Of a DNA stretch of 64,000 nucleotides, positions 16,424 to 25,059 are shown one piece after another. A program made the position numbers and the translations under genes. Each line of letters starts with the position of its first letter. The first letter of the stretch is position 1. The notes below the pieces were generated by a model that worked only from the letters and a program-made list of their open reading frames with translations, was not told the DNA's origin and searched no databases. Origin of the DNA: Candidatus Gastranaerophilales bacterium (GTDB taxonomy: Bacteria > Cyanobacteriota > Vampirovibrionia > Gastranaerophilales > Gastranaerophilaceae); the NCBI GenBank assembly GCA_910587055.1, contig CAJUKY010000002.1, forward strand, positions 1-64,000, written 5' to 3'.

Positions 16424-17599
16424 ATGTTAGAATTACAAGATTTATATTCAAAATTTTCAAATATCTCATTCAAAAACAGGCTAAAGCCGTCCTGCAACGC
16501 ATTGTCGACCCCCCCCTCACCGTTTTTAGGCAAAATCAACACATCAAACCTTGCACCTTTAAGCGCTGATACGGTTTCCTTTACGGGAAAAGGACAGCTG
16601 CAAAAAATTGCTTCTTCAACTGCCGAGAGCCTGTCTGCTAAAGCATCCGAAGCAGCTAATGAAATTTTTGATAATGCATCTAAAGGTATGAACCATAGAG
16701 CATATGGTGTCTATAGGGAATTAATTCCCATCGCAGGTGAAGTAAATAGGCAGGCAAAAAAACTGCAGAACAGTTTTGAAATAACAATGTGCATTTTTGA
16801 CAGTCTTGTTGATGAAGGTTCAAAATCTTGCAAAAAATACAAACCTCTTGTTAAGAAAACAATCAGAGCTAAATCCCCTCAGTCAATTGCAAAAAAGATG
16901 TCCGTAAAAGTGGCTGAGCTTCAAAAGAAAAATAACGGGTACAATGTCCCCGTGAGTGAGGCCTTCATAAAATCAGAGCTGCACGATCTCCTCGGAGCGA
17001 GATTAATTCTTGCAAACGGTACAAGAGCCGAAACCAATTCCGTTGTAAATCGTCTTATTGAATCAATTGAAAGCGGTCATGGTCCGAAAGTTAAATTTAT
17101 AAAAAACTACGGTGCCGGTCATAAATATCTTACCGCTTCTAAATCTGATGCACTTGAGCTTGCCAGCTATAAAGCATATGGGCATTATCCTGAAGTAATA
17201 AGTAAAAAGAAAACATCAGGATACACTGCAACACACATTATTATTGATGTAGGTAACGGTGTTGATGCTGAAATTCAAATATTGGGCAGAGGCGTTGAAA
17301 AAGTAAAAGAAATTGATGATATTTGCTATAAAGGACTGCAAGGTAAAGCTCTATCAGGAATGCCAGATGTTTCAAAAGCGCTTAAGGCTGTAAGCCGTGA
17401 CCCTGAATTAAAAAGAGAATTTGATAAATATATAACATCAGCTTATGAACTTGCAAGAACTGAATGGGATAAAATGCCCGATGAAGAGCTTGTAAAACAG
17501 AAATTTCCGAAGATTGATACGGATATCTTCCCGTCATGCCTTGATTTCAATAATATTGCAGCCCTGCTTGAAGAAAAATCTTTAAAAAAGCATAAATAG
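16424..17599 (+). CDS. RelA/SpoT-domain (alarmone synthetase-like) protein with atypical N-terminus
   Basis: This 391-aa protein has a central RelA/SpoT nucleotidyltransferase domain. It contains RAKSPQSIAKKM (148-159), DLLGARLIL (188-196), KKKTSGYTATH (261-271) and EIQI (283-286). These match the (p)ppGpp synthetase pattern, including the Asp and Glu metal and substrate residues. GYTATH replaces the usual GYRSxH. No HD hydrolase, TGS or ACT domain is present. The first 110 residues are unlike small alarmone synthetases. They are Ser/Pro-rich with SNISFKNRL and DTVSFTGKG segments, then helical. It could be a cytoplasmic stress enzyme or a delivered effector of the Tas1 kind. The sequence does not decide between these. 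Confidence 0.7.
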   Translation: MLELQDLYSKFSNISFKNRLKPSCNALSTPPSPFLGKINTSNLAPLSADTVSFTGKGQLQKIASSTAESLSAKASEAANEIFDNASKGMNHRAYGVYRELIPIAGEVNRQAKKLQNSFEITMCIFDSLVDEGSKSCKKYKPLVKKTIRAKSPQSIAKKMSVKVAELQKKNNGYNVPVSEAFIKSELHDLLGARLILANGTRAETNSVVNRLIESIESGHGPKVKFIKNYGAGHKYLTASKSDALELASYKAYGHYPEVISKKKTSGYTATHIIIDVGNGVDAEIQILGRGVEKVKEIDDICYKGLQGKALSGMPDVSKALKAVSRDPELKREFDKYITSAYELARTEWDKMPDEELVKQKFPKIDTDIFPSCLDFNNIAALLEEKSLKKHK

Positions 17600-17625
17600 A
17601 ACAGATTTTAAATATCTTAAAAAAC

Positions 17626-17678
17626 TTGAAACCATCCTTTCTTTGTAGTACAAATTTTATTGTACTTAGTTCACAAAG
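17626..17678 (+). promoter_or_regulatory. Promoter with overlapping inverted-repeat operator before the kor operon
   Basis: TTGAAA (17626-17631), a 17-bp spacer and TACAAA (17649-17654) form a plausible promoter. The -10 lies inside a perfect inverted repeat AGTACAA-N6-TTGTACT (17647-17666). This is flanked by a second complementary pair, CTTTGT/ACAAAG (17641-17646 with 17673-17678). A repressor site or a leader hairpin would both fit. Confidence 0.5.
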
Positions 17679-17690
17679 TAAGGAATTAAT

Positions 17691-18794
17691 ATGGTTAAAA
17701 AACTTATCACTGAAGACACGAGAATGTTCTTAACCGGAAATGAAACCATTGCTTATGCTGCAAATGCTGCAGAGGCTGAGTTTATGTACGGTTACCCTAT
17801 TACACCTCAAAACGAAATTATGCACACCTGGTGTAAATTACTTCCGAAAACTGAAGCCGGTTTCCTTCAAACAGAAGATGAAATTTCAGCAGGTTTTTCT
17901 ACAATCGGCGGTATTTTAGCAGGTAAAAGAGCTTTTACTGCAACAGCAGGCCCCGGTAACGTTATCATGCAGGATGCGCAAAGCATGGCTGAAATGATGA
18001 GAATACCTTTTGTTTGCGCTGTTATGCAAAGAGGCGGCCCGTCAACGGCTACAGTTATTTATGCTCAACAGGAAACAAGATTAACATGCTTCGGCGGTAA
18101 CGGCGAAGGCTTTAGAATTGTTTATTCAACTGCCGGCCACCAGGATTTATACGATTATATGATTAAAGCATTTAATACGGCATGGAAATACAGATTCCCT
18201 ACTTTTATGCTTGCTGACGGTTATCAAGGTAAGATGAGAGAGCCTGTAACATTATATGATCCTGCTTCACGCGGAATTAAAATGGAACCGACTCCTGCAT
18301 TCTTAAGAGCTGAAGGCAGAATTGATGTAGACAGAAAAGCAAACCATATGAGAAACACATTCAACCTTGAAGAAGAATTAATGGAAGTTCTTGATTCTTA
18401 TCAGGCTGAATTTGACAGAATTTCTCCCGAAATTGAAGAATATCTTGAATATAAAGCAGAAGATGCTGAAATTCTTATCATTGCTCACGGTATTGTTGCA
18501 AGATCTGCAATGACGGCTGTTGATGAATTAAGAGCAAAAGGCATTAAAGCAGGTTTATTCAGACCTATCACATTAAGACCGCTTGCCGTTAAACCTTTAA
18601 GAGCAGCAGTTCAAAGAGCAAAACAAGTACTGTTTACAGAATCTGCAAACGGCCAGCTGGCTCAAATGGTATTAGAAAAAATCTACGGTCTTCAAACTCC
18701 GTACTCAACACTATTTAAAATGGGTGTTGGCGTAACAGGCGACGACATTGTTCAAAAAGTTGAACAAATGGTAAAAACTCCTGCCACAGTGTAG
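17691..18794 (+). CDS. 2-oxoacid:ferredoxin oxidoreductase alpha subunit (KorA/VorB type)
   Basis: This 367-aa subunit has the pyrimidine-binding domain of pyruvate-ferredoxin oxidoreductase-type enzymes. It contains GNETIAYAANAAEAEFMYGYPITPQNEI at the N-terminus, the TATAGPGN motif and a C-terminal domain II (EILIIAHGIVARSA). It forms a four-subunit CoA-acylating enzyme with the next three genes, which use the order alpha-beta-gamma-ferredoxin. Whether the substrate is 2-oxoglutarate (Kor) or a branched 2-oxoacid (Vor) cannot be settled by eye. Confidence 0.85.
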   Translation: MVKKLITEDTRMFLTGNETIAYAANAAEAEFMYGYPITPQNEIMHTWCKLLPKTEAGFLQTEDEISAGFSTIGGILAGKRAFTATAGPGNVIMQDAQSMAEMMRIPFVCAVMQRGGPSTATVIYAQQETRLTCFGGNGEGFRIVYSTAGHQDLYDYMIKAFNTAWKYRFPTFMLADGYQGKMREPVTLYDPASRGIKMEPTPAFLRAEGRIDVDRKANHMRNTFNLEEELMEVLDSYQAEFDRISPEIEEYLEYKAEDAEILIIAHGIVARSAMTAVDELRAKGIKAGLFRPITLRPLAVKPLRAAVQRAKQVLFTESANGQLAQMVLEKIYGLQTPYSTLFKMGVGVTGDDIVQKVEQMVKTPATV

Positions 18795-18843
18795 TTTTTA
18801 GCTAAGAATAATATAAGTAAAAAGAATAAAAGAGGATAAATAA

Positions 18844-19599
18844 ATGGTTCAAACACTTGATGTTACTCCGGATTTAGCGAAAGCGCAAAACGCCGAAGCA
18901 GGTGCAAGCAAATTTTGCCCCGGATGTGGTCATGGTATGATTCTAAAAACTTTAGCTCATACTATTGATGATTTAAACCTCCAGGAAAAAGCGGTTTTTG
19001 GCTGTGATATCGGCTGTTCATTGCTTTCTTGGAATTATATGAATGTTGATTCTGTTCAAACTCACCACGGAAGAACAACACCTGTTATCTACGGTGTTAC
19101 CCGTGCTAACCCGGGAACTGTAGGTATCGCTTATATGGGCGACGGCGGTGGTCTTGCAATCGGTTCACAGCACCTTGTAAACGCTGCGGTTCGTGCAGAA
19201 AATATGCTTATCGTGCTTGCAAACAATACAAACTACGGTATGACAGGCGGACAGATGGCACCTACCACAATGCCCGGTCAGAAAACGGAAACTACTCCTT
19301 ACGGACGTGATTGTGAAGTTACAGGTAAACCTGCACGCGGTGCTGAAATGGTTGCTTCAATCGTTGATCCTGAAAAAGGCTATGTTGCAAGAGCTTCAGT
19401 TTCAAATTTAAGAAGCCTTAGAAAAACATTTACAAAGGCTCTTAAAAATGTTGAAAAAGGCGGATTTTCATTTGTTGAAGTGCTTTCAGTTTGCCCGCTC
19501 AACTGGAGAACTAATAACGAAGGCACTTGGGACAGATTAAAAACTATGGAATCATTCTTTGAAGTTAAAGAGTTTGTTTCAAGAGAAGGATTGGAGTAA
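18844..19599 (+). CDS. 2-oxoacid:ferredoxin oxidoreductase beta subunit, TPP-binding
   Basis: This 251-aa subunit carries the thiamine-pyrophosphate site, MGDGGGLAIGSQHLVNA...NNTNYGMTGGQ. An N-terminal CPGCGHG motif and the HGRTTPVIYGV segment are typical of KorB/VorA. The CPGCGHG cysteines may bind an Fe-S cluster, as in relatives. It has an AGAGGATAAATA SD and lies 49 bp after the alpha gene. Confidence 0.88.
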   Translation: MVQTLDVTPDLAKAQNAEAGASKFCPGCGHGMILKTLAHTIDDLNLQEKAVFGCDIGCSLLSWNYMNVDSVQTHHGRTTPVIYGVTRANPGTVGIAYMGDGGGLAIGSQHLVNAAVRAENMLIVLANNTNYGMTGGQMAPTTMPGQKTETTPYGRDCEVTGKPARGAEMVASIVDPEKGYVARASVSNLRSLRKTFTKALKNVEKGGFSFVEVLSVCPLNWRTNNEGTWDRLKTMESFFEVKEFVSREGLE

Positions 19600-19604
19600 A
19601 AATT

Positions 19605-20165
19605 ATGGCAAGAACAAGAATAGTATTAGCCGGTGAAGGCGGACAGGGTGTTCAATCTATCGCGAAAATCCTTGTTGAAGCAGGGTATGAAGCCGGTAAA
19701 GAAATTTTATACATCCCGAATTTTGGTGTAGAACAAAGAGGTGGCGTTTCAATCGCTTTCTGTCAGGTTGCTGATGAAAAAATCGGTGAGCCGAGATTTT
19801 CGAAAGGTGACATTGTAATTATGTTATCAGACAGAGCAATTGACAGATGTTCAGATTACGCAAGCGAAAATTCTACCGTGATTTATGATTCGTCAGTTTG
19901 TTCCAAAAAGCCGACCTGCAAAGCTAAAGAAATAATTGCAGTTGAAGCAAACAGAATTGCAAACGAACAATTAAGCGCAAGAGTATTTAATATCATTGTT
20001 TTAGGCGTATTGCTTGCTGCAACTAACGTTTTAAAACTTGACGATATTAAAAATGCTATGGAAATGGCACTCGGCAAGAAATTTGATGCTAAGCCCGAAT
20101 TACGCGAACTTAACTACAAAGCGCTTGAAATGGGTATGAATATGATACAGAAAGCAGGTGTATAA
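19605..20165 (+). CDS. 2-oxoacid:ferredoxin oxidoreductase gamma subunit
   Basis: This 186-aa gamma domain has the diagnostic GEGGQGVQSIAKILVEAG near its N-terminus. IPNFGVEQRGGVSIAFCQV and LSDRAIDR follow. It begins five bases after the beta gene stop, so translation is likely coupled. Length is normal for free-standing gamma subunits. Confidence 0.88.
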   Translation: MARTRIVLAGEGGQGVQSIAKILVEAGYEAGKEILYIPNFGVEQRGGVSIAFCQVADEKIGEPRFSKGDIVIMLSDRAIDRCSDYASENSTVIYDSSVCSKKPTCKAKEIIAVEANRIANEQLSARVFNIIVLGVLLAATNVLKLDDIKNAMEMALGKKFDAKPELRELNYKALEMGMNMIQKAGV

Positions 20166-20166
20166 G

Positions 20167-20421
20167 ATGGCAACAATTGAACATAAAGGTTTTAAAGTAG
20201 AAAATGTAGCCAAAGGAAAAGCAGACTGGTATTGTTTTACTGATTTATGCAAAGGCTGCGGTCTTTGTATCGTAAAATGCCCTAAAAAATGCTTAAACTG
20301 GTCAAAAGAAGTTGGTATTTACCAGACTCCTGCGGTTGAACCAAACCCTGAAGAATGCATTGCTTGCGGTACATGTGCTCTGGTTTGTCCTGACAGCGCT
20401 ATTAAAGTAAATAAAAAATAG
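20167..20421 (+). CDS. 2-oxoacid:ferredoxin oxidoreductase delta (2[4Fe-4S] ferredoxin) subunit
   Basis: This 84-aa ferredoxin has two CxxCxxCxxxCP clusters, CKGCGLCIVKCP and CIACGTCALVCP. It delivers electrons from the TPP centre. I chose the ATG at 20167, one base past the gamma stop, over an in-frame GTG at 20158 that overlaps the gamma gene. It is the last gene of the operon and is followed by a strong terminator. Confidence 0.88.
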   Translation: MATIEHKGFKVENVAKGKADWYCFTDLCKGCGLCIVKCPKKCLNWSKEVGIYQTPAVEPNPEECIACGTCALVCPDSAIKVNKK

Positions 20422-20480
20422 GCCTGAAATTTTAAAGGCTGCTAAAAGCCTTAAAGGCTGATTTTATAAATCTTTAAAAC

Positions 20481-20516
20481 AAAAATTCCTCCTTATTTTA
20501 AAAGGAGGAATTTTTT
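20481..20516 (+). terminator. Terminator of the kor operon
   Basis: The stem AAAAATTCCTCCTT pairs with AAGGAGGAATTTTT (20481-20494 with 20502-20515), and the 3' arm runs into six Ts. The A-run on the other side makes it usable also by the convergent minus-strand gene that ends at 20552. Confidence 0.85.
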
Positions 20517-20551
20517 GTTACTACTTTTATATGCAAAATGCATTTTATTTA

Positions 20552-21235
20552 TTATTTCGCTGCGGCAAAAAACGCTGCCGCTTTTTTGAGGAAACCTATT
20601 TTAGCGGGTTTAATTTTTTCTTCACCTTCTGTTTCATAAAAGCTGTCGTCAGCAAGTATATAATCATCTTCCTCTGTATCTTGAATTCCTTCAAATGTGT
20701 CGGTTTCTGCTATTTCTTCAGCTTGTGTTTCTTCTTCGCTTTCTATGGGATTGGAAAGTTCTATTAATATTCTGTGTACATTTTCATTTTTTCCGTTATT
20801 AAAAGCGGGCAATTGTGTAAGCTCTTCCGCATCATATCTCGCATTGTCGCTGATGACGTCAGGAAGCATCATAAGCTCCAGAAATCTTTCCGTAAGGCTT
20901 TTCTTTGGTTTTGTATGCCTGTCTTTTCCTTCGATTTTATCTATCCTGTCAAGTATTGCACAATATCTTTCTTCATCATCCATAAGACAATAGTAAATAG
21001 ACTCTCTGCTTTCTTCGGGAAGTCCGTAATAAAATTGTACAAATTTATTGACCGCATTTCGGGTAATCGGGTTTCTATGCAGTTCTCCTGTTTTGTTTTT
21101 CCTATCTTCTATTGTGATTTCAATTGTGTCTTCAACCGCTTCTTCTTTTGATTGGGTTTGAATTTTTGATGCGCCGCAATGCGAAATATTTTTTGTAAAT
21201 GCATTGCAGTAACCGGTATTAAAGCCTATTCTCAT
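20552..21235 (-). CDS. Hypothetical acidic protein
   Basis: This 227-aa protein matches no family I recognise. Residues about 35-135 are mixed helical (FVQFYYGLPEESRESIYYCLMDDEERYCAILDRI). Residues about 155-210 are very acidic (ESEEETQAEEIAETDTFEG). The C-terminus ends in an Ala/Lys-rich segment (KIGFLKKAAAFFAAAK) that could be a short amphipathic helix. A good SD (AGGAATGGAAT) precedes the ATG. It heads away from a run of minus-strand lineage-type genes. Confidence 0.55.
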   Translation of the reverse strand: MRIGFNTGYCNAFTKNISHCGASKIQTQSKEEAVEDTIEITIEDRKNKTGELHRNPITRNAVNKFVQFYYGLPEESRESIYYCLMDDEERYCAILDRIDKIEGKDRHTKPKKSLTERFLELMMLPDVISDNARYDAEELTQLPAFNNGKNENVHRILIELSNPIESEEETQAEEIAETDTFEGIQDTEEDDYILADDSFYETEGEEKIKPAKIGFLKKAAAFFAAAK

Positions 21236-21298
21236 ATTCCATTCCTGTGGTTTTGCCCTGAGATAATTTTTCCTGAGGGTTTATAAATTAATTTTTTA

Positions 21299-21709
21299 TT
21301 ATTCCTGTTCTTCAAGCAGTTCTGCTTTTACCTGCTCAACTATTTCCTGTTTTTCTGCTTCCTTTTTGTCGTTATGTCCTTTAACAAGAAGCCCTAAGCC
21401 TCCCCCTGCAGCTGCAGCAAGCCCTGTTGTAGCCAATAATTTAAGAGCTGCTAGACCTATGACAGATATAATCATTGCCGCTTTTGTTTTTTTATCCCCG
21501 CCGCAATATTCAGCGGCGATATTCGCTTCTCTGTTTAATGTTTTAAAAAATCCGTCTCCGGTTACTTTTTTTAATTCGTGCGAGTAATTTAAAAATTTAG
21601 CTCCTGCAAGCCCCAGCACCATGCCTGCGCCGATTTTTGCACCTTTTGTAACGGGATTATTTCTTTTATTTGTTTGATTATTATCTGTAGAATTAACTCT
21701 GATTGACAT
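21299..21709 (-). CDS. Hypothetical membrane protein, paralogue A
   Basis: This 136-aa protein has an NPVTKGAKIGAGMVLGLAGAKF segment near the N-terminus and a hydrophobic Ala/Gly-rich helix at about 78-105. It ends in the charged tail KKEAEKQEIVEQVKAELLEEQE. The N-terminal NPV.(K/T)GA.IGA pattern and the KKEAEKQEI tail recur in the next upstream gene (21831-22400), so the two look like tandem paralogues. Gly-zipper-type membrane insertion is possible. Function is unknown. The SD is GAGGAA. Confidence 0.6.
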   Translation of the reverse strand: MSIRVNSTDNNQTNKRNNPVTKGAKIGAGMVLGLAGAKFLNYSHELKKVTGDGFFKTLNREANIAAEYCGGDKKTKAAMIISVIGLAALKLLATTGLAAAAGGGLGLLVKGHNDKKEAEKQEIVEQVKAELLEEQE

Positions 21710-21830
21710 TTTATATTCCTCAAGTAAAGCGTCTGTGTTTTTTATAAATCATGTGAAAAAAAATTTTTGCCACTTAATACTTATCGACAATAAAAATGCA
21801 TCCATACATATAAATGGTGTTTTTATCAAA

Positions 21831-22400
21831 CTATTTATTTTCCAAGTTTGTTTGTACTTGTTTAATAATTTCCTGTTTTTCAGCTTCTTTTTTATTGTTT
21901 AATATTTCAACAATTTTTCCGACGCCGGCACCGATTAAACTGCCAATTCCTGCATTAATTAATGCAAATGCTCCAAGAAGAACGGCGCAATATAAAAATT
22001 TTGCTGATTTGCTTGTATGTATGGCTTCTGCATTTATACCCAGTTCTTTTGCTTTTGCAACAAGAGTTTCGGTATTTGCTTTATTAAGCATATCATCCGT
22101 ATTATTAATCATAAATTTGAGCGTGCTTTGTTTCATCATATTTTCAAGTGTTCCGTCGCTCTTTACATTGCTTAATGCACTGTTGATTTTGCTTGCGGTG
22201 GCAATTTCATCCAGCTTTAACCCCAGTTGTTTAAAAAGCCCGTTACCCGTGGCGTTATAAATGCGATTTGAAACTCTGAAAGTGTCTATTCCTAGTTTTC
22301 CGATACCAATAGCAGCACCAATCTGCGCGCCCGTTCTAACCGGATTATTTTCTCTTTTTTTAGTTCCGTTAACATTTACTGTCTGCATTGTAATTGGCAT
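21831..22400 (-). CDS. Hypothetical membrane protein, paralogue B
   Basis: This 189-aa protein shares NPVRTGAQIGAAIGIGKLG near the N-terminus and the tail NNKKEAEKQEIIKQVQTNLENK with the 136-aa neighbour. Its middle portion is longer. A hydrophobic Gly/Ala-rich stretch at about 132-165 (LYCAVLLGAFALINAGIGSLIGAGVG) is the probable membrane segment. An in-frame ATG four codons in could be the true start. Function is unknown. Confidence 0.6.
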   Translation of the reverse strand: MPITMQTVNVNGTKKRENNPVRTGAQIGAAIGIGKLGIDTFRVSNRIYNATGNGLFKQLGLKLDEIATASKINSALSNVKSDGTLENMMKQSTLKFMINNTDDMLNKANTETLVAKAKELGINAEAIHTSKSAKFLYCAVLLGAFALINAGIGSLIGAGVGKIVEILNNKKEAEKQEIIKQVQTNLENK

Positions 22401-22479
22401 TTTATTATTCTCTTATAAAATTCTGATATTCAATAATAATACCCGTAAAGAAAAATATTTGCTATATTAAAAAATAAAA

Positions 22480-22508
22480 AAACATCCCCGTTTTAAGCAG
22501 GGATGTTT
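22480..22508 (-). terminator. Terminator of the 48-aa membrane peptide gene
   Basis: The 9-bp stem AAACATCCC/GGGATGTTT (22480-22488 with 22500-22508) is followed on the minus strand by a run of seven Ts. It lies 25 bp past the peptide's stop. Confidence 0.8.
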
Positions 22509-22533
22509 TAATTAATTCTTCTTTTATCCTTTT

Positions 22534-22680
22534 TTACGCATTGAATGCTGATACAATCGGTGCATTCATATTATTATTGCTTAGTGTTTTGTTAATGTAC
22601 ATAAACGTCCATGTAAACATAATAATTGTCATAATCAGCAAACCGGCAAGAAGAAAATTTACCACTTTTGCTTCGCTCAT
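22534..22680 (-). CDS. 48-aa single-pass membrane peptide
   Basis: This short ORF starts MSEAKVVNFLLAGLLIM and has one hydrophobic helix (about residues 7-28). A polar tail with NNNMNAPIVSAFNA ends it. A good SD (GGAGA, 22685-22689) sits a few bases before the ATG, and a strong terminator follows the stop, so it has its own transcription unit. I recognise no family. Confidence 0.6.
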   Translation of the reverse strand: MSEAKVVNFLLAGLLIMTIIMFTWTFMYINKTLSNNNMNAPIVSAFNA

Positions 22681-22774
22681 AAAATCTCCATCTTTAAACT
22701 TTAACTTAAAAAAGCTTGTTTTTGTCGAGAGAAAGCCTCCTTAAGTTTTCAACCACAATAATACTGTTTTAGGT

Positions 22775-22960
22775 TTAACCTAAACCGAGTTCTCTGCATC
22801 CTTCAGGAAGCTGTTGTGCTTTTGAAATATCAATATTGCTTCCAAATAAGCCCTGATTGTTGTGTGCAGCTGTTCCTGCAGTTTCGTTTAAATCTCTTTC
22901 TTTTACATGTCCCACATTACTTGATGATGAAACACCTGATACGCTGAATGGATTGCTCAT
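22775..22960 (-). CDS. Hypothetical small polar protein
   Basis: This 61-aa polar protein is Ser/Asn-rich and has no membrane segment (SVSGVSSSSNVGHVKERD, then GSNIDISKAQQLPEGCRELGLG). A strong SD AAAGGAGTAGTAAA precedes the ATG, which is the main evidence that it is real. Function is unknown. Confidence 0.55.
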   Translation of the reverse strand: MSNPFSVSGVSSSSNVGHVKERDLNETAGTAAHNNQGLFGSNIDISKAQQLPEGCRELGLG

Positions 22961-23097
22961 TTTACTACTCCTTTGTTCTTACAAAATAAGTTAATTCTGA
23001 AATGCTCCTCACTTATATAAAAACTATATATTTTATGCAATTTCAGCATATACTTTTTTTGTTACATTACTTAACAAATACTAAAGATAAAATATCT

Positions 23098-23122
23098 AAA
23101 AAGCCCTTATCAAAGGCTTTTT
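23098..23122 (-). terminator. Terminator overlapping the end of the U32 gene
   Basis: The stem AAAAAGCC/GGCTTTTT (23098-23105 with 23115-23122) overlaps the stop codon at 23110-23112. On the minus strand its left arm supplies the T-run. Confidence 0.65.
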
Positions 23123-24951
23123 ACAACCATTTCACAATTTTTACAATCAAATTCAAGTGCGTATTTTTCCCCGAATTCATCCCTTAAAAATAATTTTTCT
23201 TTATATGTTTCTTTGCGCGGGGGATTATTTTTTAAACACATATTTAGAGCATGTCTTATGCAGTGTTTTGTTCTCATTAATTCTTTATTTTTAACAGGCG
23301 TACCTGATTCCGGCGAATATTCTTCCACTGCGCATCCGCATTTCTTATAAAATTCTTCCGCTTTTTTGTTATGTACATTTAATCTGTAATCCCCGCTTTC
23401 TGTAGGGAATTTTGCGGGTTTAATTTTTTCCTGTGCTTCAGGTGTATAATTTTCTATTATCTTTTGTGAAAGTTTTTCTAAAACCTCTCTTCTGAGCTCA
23501 TTAAGCCTTGAAATCGGAAGAAAATATATTTTATCCGATAAAAATTCAACCTGCCCTGTATAAAAAATTGAATTTCCGGTTTTATTAAAAGAATTTATCC
23601 AGCTTTTTTTAGCATTATCAATATTTTCTGCCTCTTCTTTTTGTGAAAAAATAATTTTTGCGCAGATTCCTGATTCTTCAACAGCTTCTATATACCCGTC
23701 AGATATTTTAAAATCAACCTTGAGTCTTCTTTTAATTTCTGCTGTTTTTAATGCGTTTTCAAAATATGCATCTTTATTTCTGTATATTTTCACCCCTTTT
23801 AAAATTTTTGGCATAATATTTGGGAAAATTTTTTCGTCCTCCGTTTTATTTACAAGAAAACCGCATAATTCTCCGTTTTTATCTATATAGCAAAGCCCGT
23901 CCTGCGGGTTAATTTTGATTTTATTTGTCAGGCTGAGTGTAAAATAATTTTTCTCTGCTTCCTTTATTGTGCCGATAAATTCACCCTTTGAATTCGGTGT
24001 ATCCATATTGCAGATATTTTCTCTTTTTCCGCTTAAAAAATATTCGCAAAAGTCCCTGTTAAAACTTTTTTTCAAATCAGGTTCAAAACAGGAAAATGTT
24101 TTACCGCGGCTCAAACGTCTGAAGCCTTCGCCTGAGCGCTTTTCTATGATTTTATCAAGAAGGTTTCTGTAATATAAAACGGTATTTTTTATATAATTAA
24201 CATCTTTTAATCTGCCTTCAATTTTAAAAGATGTAACTCCTGCACTGATAAGCTCATCCAGTCTTTTTGCTGCCATAAAATCTTTCATACTGAGCAGATA
24301 TTTATCTTTTGCTATAATTTTTTCGTTTTTATCAAGCAGGCTGTATTTTTTTCTGCAGGCCTGCGCGCATTCGCCCCTGTTTGCGGAACGGCCGCCTATT
24401 TTATAGCTTAAATAACACTGGCCTGAATATGAAACACAAAGTGCTCCGTGGATAAATGTTTCTATTTCAATATCCGTATTTTTTGAAATTTCTTTTATTT
24501 TATTAATGCTTAATTCTCTGGCAAGAATCACCCTTTTTATGCCTGCATTTTCAAAAAATTTTACTTTTTCAATATCCCTTATATCGCATTGCGTGCTTGC
24601 AATAAGCTTGATATCAGGCAGTTTGCCGCAATGTGCTTCATGAAGAATTCCAAAATCCTGAATAATTACCCCGTCAGCTTTTATTTTGTATAGCTCATGG
24701 AAGATTTCAACCGCACCGCTCAATTCTTCATTGCTAAGGATTGTATTTAACGTAACATACACTTTTACACCGAATTTGTGTGCATAATTTATGACATCTT
24801 TAATATCCGAAAGCGAGTTTCCTGCATTTTTCCTTGCGCCGTATGCTTTTGCGCCGATATAAACACTGTCTGCGCCGCAATCAATCGCAGCAATTGCGCA
24901 TTCTTTATTTTGTGCGGGTGCCAGTAATTCAAGGTATTTTATTTTTTTCAT
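23110..24951 (-). CDS. U32 peptidase family protein (RlhA-like, with DUF3656)
   Basis: This 613-aa protein has the N-terminal U32 barrel (YLELLAPAQNKECAIAAIDCGADSVYIGAKAYGARKNAG, split motif). The cysteine motif GQCYLSYKIGGRSANRGECAQACRKKY is the iron-sulfur region of this family. A DUF3656-like region and a cysteine-bearing tail (KHCIRHALNMC...FDCKNCEMV) follow. The closest characterised relative by layout is E. coli RlhA, which makes 5-hydroxycytidine in 23S rRNA. I start at the ATG at 24951 because AGGAAAT precedes it and the barrel begins there. An upstream in-frame ATG at 24981 lacks support. Confidence 0.8.
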   Translation of the reverse strand: MKKIKYLELLAPAQNKECAIAAIDCGADSVYIGAKAYGARKNAGNSLSDIKDVINYAHKFGVKVYVTLNTILSNEELSGAVEIFHELYKIKADGVIIQDFGILHEAHCGKLPDIKLIASTQCDIRDIEKVKFFENAGIKRVILARELSINKIKEISKNTDIEIETFIHGALCVSYSGQCYLSYKIGGRSANRGECAQACRKKYSLLDKNEKIIAKDKYLLSMKDFMAAKRLDELISAGVTSFKIEGRLKDVNYIKNTVLYYRNLLDKIIEKRSGEGFRRLSRGKTFSCFEPDLKKSFNRDFCEYFLSGKRENICNMDTPNSKGEFIGTIKEAEKNYFTLSLTNKIKINPQDGLCYIDKNGELCGFLVNKTEDEKIFPNIMPKILKGVKIYRNKDAYFENALKTAEIKRRLKVDFKISDGYIEAVEESGICAKIIFSQKEEAENIDNAKKSWINSFNKTGNSIFYTGQVEFLSDKIYFLPISRLNELRREVLEKLSQKIIENYTPEAQEKIKPAKFPTESGDYRLNVHNKKAEEFYKKCGCAVEEYSPESGTPVKNKELMRTKHCIRHALNMCLKNNPPRKETYKEKLFLRDEFGEKYALEFDCKNCEMVVKSL

Positions 24952-25059
24952 ATTTCCTGTTTTTATAAAGTTTTTTAACAAAAAAGTTATAAAACTTATG
25001 CTTTCTTTAATTTAGTTATAAAACTTGCACAATATAGAGTTTCTAATTAAAATGAAATT

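Noticed and set aside
20697..21151. Plus-strand ORFs of 98 and 125 aa opposite the acidic 227-aa gene
   Set aside because: The minus-strand frame has a good SD and acidic-protein composition. The plus-strand translations look like mirror products of Glu-rich codons (Ser/Phe-rich).
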